This document shows, one piece after another, positions 59,142-64,000 of a DNA stretch of 64,000 bases (within the stretch, counting starts at the first letter, position 1; every line of letters begins with the position of its first letter). The notes below the pieces were generated by a model. That model had not been told where the DNA came from and made no database searches. It worked only from the letters and a program-made list of their open reading frames with translations. A program made the position numbers and the translations under genes. This DNA is from Numida meleagris (Eukaryota > Chordata > Aves > Galliformes > Numididae): the NCBI RefSeq assembly GCF_002078875.1, contig NC_034438.1, positions 65,301,404-65,365,403 on the forward strand. Reading direction: 5' to 3'.

Positions 59142-62100
59142 CTGCAGAAAAAAAAAATTAAAAAGTCAAGATTGATATTGTTCAGAGTGCTAGATGCTAA
59201 ATAAGCTTGAATCCCACTAAGACAAAGCTACAGAGGAAAGGTAGTGACCTTGAAAGAACTCAGCTATGGCTGCAGTGAGAAGTCCTATTTATATATTAGG
59301 GAGGAGACAGGACTTTTTAATTTGTTCTTTGCTACTTCAGGTGGTGGGCACGCCCTTGTCTCCATACATGGCATAGAGTGGAAGAGCTTCCTAGAGGCAC
59401 ATGAAGAGGAAAGGCAACAGCCATTAAGTGCTGAGTGCCTAGGCTCAGTTCCTAGTTCTCAAACTGAGCAGACTGACCGGAGTTCCAGAGTGAGCTTTCT
59501 CTCCTTCACCTATTTACAGCTGAACCAGGCATTTCCCAGTTTTCACCAGTGAAACAACAAACATCCAGGTTTGCCCTAAGGGCTGAATGACATACTTTGG
59601 TGTTATATTTTGACCATAATAAACAGCAGTGATCAGCTTTGTCTGCAGAACAAAATTTCTAGGACTCTAGCTTTAACCTTAAAGGCTGCCTAAAAAATAA
59701 TAAACGCAAAGCACTGATGATAACACAAAAGGAATCAAAGGCATTAACCAAGTAAGCTCATTTGGCCAAACACTGGACATGCAGTCATGCATAAGCAATG
59801 TGAGAAATGTTGAAGGATAGCCTATTGCAGGACTACAAGGAGATTGAAAAGGATTACACTACTACACATCAACTCACAACAGAAGCAAGCTCGGTCAAAG
59901 AAACTGGCATTCTCTGCTTATGGTTTAGATCAATGTGCTGTATACTGCCAGACAACTACAGGAATGATTTACAAATAGATCTCCAAGCAGAAAAACCATG
60001 AACACCATTCTCTTCCTTCTCCTTGTGCTGTGTGGTCTACACAGGCAGTAATATATGTGCACTAAGCCCAAGATTTCAGAAAAGGAAACACCTGAGCATT
60101 AGCACCAATGTGATGAGTGGATCTCCTCTCTGGAAGCTGTGAATTGCACAAAGTCGAAGGATAGAATAAGGAATATTTGCAGAAGTGTTCAGGAAATTCC
60201 TTTTTATTTTATTCCTGTTCTTCATGGGTAGAAATTAGGAGTTTACAACTATCTTGCAGTTGGCAAGGCACATATCTAAGCAGAAACACACCGGCCCTTG
60301 TAGCTCTGGCCACAGAATCCAGTCTACTAAAACTCATGACAAAGATCTCTCACAGGCTTCAGACAAGAACTTCCAAGATAGTTGGCTGGAAGGCTTAGAG
60401 GATGCTCCCCTTGAAGCACGCATGTCTTGCATCACTCTTAATTACTCTGCTATTTTAATAGGAAAGGCATAGCTATCAAGAGAAAAAGACTCATTCATAT
60501 TAGAAGCAAAACCATGTAAGACTTCCCAAAACAATTCAGTTTTTAAATGCTCACTAGCTTCCTGCTTCTGCCAGGATCCAAAATCATACCGAAGATTTAA
60601 AAGAAGGCATTCTTTCTCATAGTCAGCTCTCCATCAGGCTGAGAGGACTGTATGTATATTGAGCTACAGTAACAATCCAGTGATCAGCAAATGGATTACG
60701 TATGCTCTAATTGAGGAACTATAGCAAAGAACTCCAACTAAGTTTCACAGGCCTCCTGAACCATCTGCACATACACTGGTCTTATTCAGGAATGTAAGTA
60801 TACGTATATGGTGTTTTTACTCTTCCAGCTCTTTGGAAACCCATGTTACGAGCCTTTCCCCGGTCCTCCTTCAAACACACAGTCACCTTTCATTTCAAAG
60901 TCAAAGCTATCATATTCACTGTTTCCGCAGATCACCACACTACAAATCCTTGAGACAGACAGACCTAGCTTATCAGAAGTGGATTTCATCTCATTAAAAG
61001 GAAACGTGTGCACTTCACTACCTTAGTTGAATTACTGCAGAAACAGCTCCAATGCGCCAATGCAAGCAGCACTTCTCCACTGTATTTTGCTTACCAACAG
61101 AAAAACTGAAGACTCTGCACTGTTACTCTAATGTTAAACACCACACATACTAAAGAAGCTACACAATGCTTTTAGTGGAACCTTCATCATTCTGAGCAGT
61201 ATTTCCTGACAGACATTTATAGCAGCCCTAGAAGCCTTCTATATTTATAGTACGCTGAGTTTTAAGCTGATTTGAGAACCACATAATGACATCAGTGTAG
61301 TTCTGTGAAGGGAGTCTGATTAATGTACTGTGAGTCCCAGAATGCCCTCCCGTGCAGGTTAAGAAGCAATGATCAAAAACTTGCTTTGTTTGGGCTTGTG
61401 GGTTTTTTTTAGTTTTGGTTTAGTTCATCTGTTTTAAGGTAACTTCTACCAATTAGCTAAATATGCTGAAAGGAACATAGATGCCATAATGACATTCACT
61501 GCAGAAGCTAGCTTGTCAGTATTCTGCCTGCTTTTAATTTCTAGGAAGTCATAGCCAGGATAACTCACTACATGTAAGATGTGTTGCTAACAACTGCTCT
61601 AACTTATCAGTTCTTATAGATAAGGACATTCCACTCAAGCTGGAAGAAACTGTAAGTTGCATGCTAGTATTTTATGAACACGCAAGGAATTCTATTAATT
61701 TTTTCAGCTTCCCCTTTTGAATGCTGTAAGGGTCTTACATTAAGAAAAAAAAGTACAAGGAGTTACCAAAAGATATGCTTATGATACTCTGGCGAGGAAA
61801 TGTAAGTATTCAAAAAATTCTTAGATACCTATTCAAATGTTGCACTTTATACAATAATCCTACTGAGAGGTTAGCTTCAAAAACCTCCTAGTAGGTGAGA
61901 GATTAGCAAAATTCAGCTAATGCTGTATCAGGATCTTGATAGAAATCACTACCTGATAACCTCAACTGACTTACTGGACGTGCTAGATTTGGTTCCATTC
62001 ACACAACAGGTTAGAATATCTACTCATATAAAGCTACACTTAGGAAGTAACAGTAATACCATGTGAATATTGGTATACTGATATACCATCAGCAGTGACA

Positions 62101-62963
62101 GACAAAAGATCAGAATACAAGAGCACAAGATACTCAAGCCATCCTGGTCTCACTTTTTGGCAGAGTCTATGACAGATGCAGGCTGAGGATTGGAAAAAAA
62201 GGTTGCTTTTCCACAGTTTGTACCCTTCAGTTTCAAAATTAAAGACAAGTTGTTAATTAAAGACTTGAATCTCCTTTAAGGTAGCTGTAATATTAGAAAT
62301 TCACTTTTCAGTTGTTAACAGAAAGATGGAGGGGAGCCAAAAAAACCAGGCAGAAAGAGGGAACAAAACCTGTTTTCATTGTTGGTCAAAGTAAGGTTGA
62401 TACAAGATAAAGTTCTTGCACCACTCCACATGCAGAAAGCAGGTGGCAGCATAAGCACACAAGCTTACATCTTCTCTCTGCATGAAACCCAGCCAAAACC
62501 TGACACCCAGTGACCCCTGCTGCATAAGCTCAGCATCACAAGGGAAGATCTCCCTAGTGGAAGGAGCAAAATAGGAGTCATACGGTGTAGCTCAGTGATG
62601 CCAGTGCCTAGGAACTTGATTCAGCTAGCTGTCATAGACCAAAATTACCAGAAACTGCTCAGTTACCACTGTATAAAGCCATAGCTCCTGAACAGGTCAA
62701 CCAGATGCTCCAACACAGGTCAGAGCCACCCTACTGTAAATGGTGGGAAATCAGTAATATAAGATGTTGCTAGGCAAAGTTAAATGCGTTCATACCTAGG
62801 TCTTCATTTTGCACCAGCTTGCCACCAAACTCTTGCTCTGCCCCAAAGTGTTTACACTGCAAAGAGGAAGCCAGACCCAGAAAAAGCAAGCTCTAGTTCT
62901 TCACTGTTCTCAGAAAGCAGTGGAAGAGCAGGTTGTTTTTGCAGAGTAATTTGAAGTGCTAAC
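59142..62963 (-). other. SNX30 intron
   Basis: A 3.8-kb intron between two phase-0 exons of SNX30, bounded on the minus strand by AAAG|GTTAGCAC and CTGCAG. No repeat family or extra exon was recognised. The sequence is AT-rich with only short open frames. Confidence 0.88.
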
Positions 62964-63050
62964 CTTTGGACGGTCTTCTTTTTTCAAGGCTACTGCTTCC
63001 AGTTTTGCTTCATACTCTGCTTGAACTTGGTCTCTCTTCTTCAACACATT
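62964..63050 (-). CDS. SNX30: SNX30 antepenultimate coding exon (BAR domain)
   Basis: Twenty-nine codons: NVLKKRDQVQAEYEAKLEAV and then ALKKEDRPK, phase 0 at both ends. It matches the conserved BAR helix 2-3 region of human SNX30 (KKRDQVQAEYEAKLEAVALRKEDRPK as I recall). The acceptor on the minus strand is TTGCCCATAG and the donor is AAAG|GTTAGC. Charged, heptad-like spacing is consistent with a long BAR helix. Confidence 0.96.
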
Positions 63051-64000
63051 CTATGGGCAAGAGAAAAGACAATTATGAGAGGGATGCTCTTGCTTATTCC
63101 CCTTCCAGTCTGCAAGAAACTGCAGTGTTACAGCTGAAGGGATAACTCAGTCGTTAAGTTTGCCTTTCAGTATGTTGTCCTGTTTTACAGTATTTAGGAA
63201 GTAGCTTTTAAAAATAAAGAGCATTTTTGGTTCAGCAATTAGAGGGTCAGATAAAAACACAACTTTCAGACAAGCTGGAGGCAGTTTGGGTGTTTTGTTG
63301 TTTTTAAAAATAAAAATTAACCTTATGAAAAGCACATTTTATGTGAAAGAACTGAAATACCCATGTGACTTTCATGTTGTAAACATTTTACAGACAGAGG
63401 CTTCCCAGAATTGAGAACAAAAGAGTCTATTCTTATATTTTACTATGTCCACAAGCCAAGTTCTCTGCTAAGGTCACATTATAGGCTTATAGTATAAAAA
63501 CAACCAATAGAAATTAGTCATTTTAAGAATATTCACTACTAAAAAGCTCTAACATACAAAATCTGGCCAAGATGCACAAGCCTTAAATCCACTAATCGTC
63601 ACCTTCTCCCTCCTCCTTCCTAAGGTCACCACTGCAGTTATTTTGAAGAACTCCATTCTGAAGAAATAACTATTACTGCCTGAGTAGAGGCAGGAGATGT
63701 CAATCACTACTCTTTAAAGTCTCAGTCCATGATACCTGGAAAGGCTCTCCATTCACAAATTTACTGCTGGCTTAGGCAAAAAAAAAAAAAAAAAGGGACA
63801 GAATAGCACACATGCTATCAGTCATGTTTCCTTTGAAAAACCATGACATACCCATCCATTTTAGAATCTAAGCAGTTATACGAAACAGTCCTCAAGTGCT
63901 TGAGGTTATCAATGCCACAATAACCTGAGTGATTTTCCACTTCATAGTGCCTCGTAAGCCTGAATCAACTGAGATTTTTTCCTCAGAAAAACAACCCTTT
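63051..64000 (-). other. SNX30 intron, continues past the window
   Basis: Upstream (in the SNX30 sense) of the antepenultimate exon. It contains a 17-base A run at 63,778-63,794 and no recognisable exon. The remaining SNX30 exons, with the PX domain and most of the BAR domain, must lie beyond the right edge. Confidence 0.85.

Overview
The window looks like nuclear DNA from a bird, most likely a galliform such as chicken. The main evidence is many copies of the CR1 LINE family (ending in ATCATAGAAT-type repeats), an internally deleted mariner element that resembles the chicken Galluhop family, and vertebrate exon/intron structure. Three protein-coding genes are supported. I recognised each from its translated sequence and checked that its splice phases join correctly.

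Region 1 (1-32,902, + strand): the 3' part of AKAP2 (PALM2AKAP2), which encodes a protein kinase A anchoring protein. A 2.4-kb coding exon (16,741-19,132) carries nearly all of the AKAP2 part, including the PKA-RII binding helix. Two small exons follow at 25,911-26,089 and 32,810-32,902 (stop codon). The first 16.7 kb is read as upstream intron; I found no paralemmin-type exon in it. The 3' UTR probably runs some way past 32,903, but its end is uncertain.

Region 2 (about 36-46 kb): intergenic DNA with several CR1 remnants and no recognisable gene.

Region 3 (46,070-51,132, + strand): complete SLC46A2 (thymic stromal cotransporter, major facilitator superfamily), four coding exons, 453 residues. 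A clear AATAAA lies at 51,750.

Region 4 (about 54.5-64 kb, - strand): the last three coding exons of SNX30, a SNX-BAR sorting nexin. It converges on SLC46A2 and has a probable 3.4-kb 3' UTR. The rest of SNX30 lies beyond the right edge.

The three genes have no obvious shared pathway. The tail-to-tail SLC46A2/SNX30 pair is, as I recall, also present in human 9q32. AKAP2 lying only about 13 kb from SLC46A2 differs from human, where I recall them being a few Mb apart. I found no undescribed system. The best leads are two possible alternative SNX30 terminal exons, repeats placed at splice or stop sites, and the AKAP2-SLC46A2 junction.
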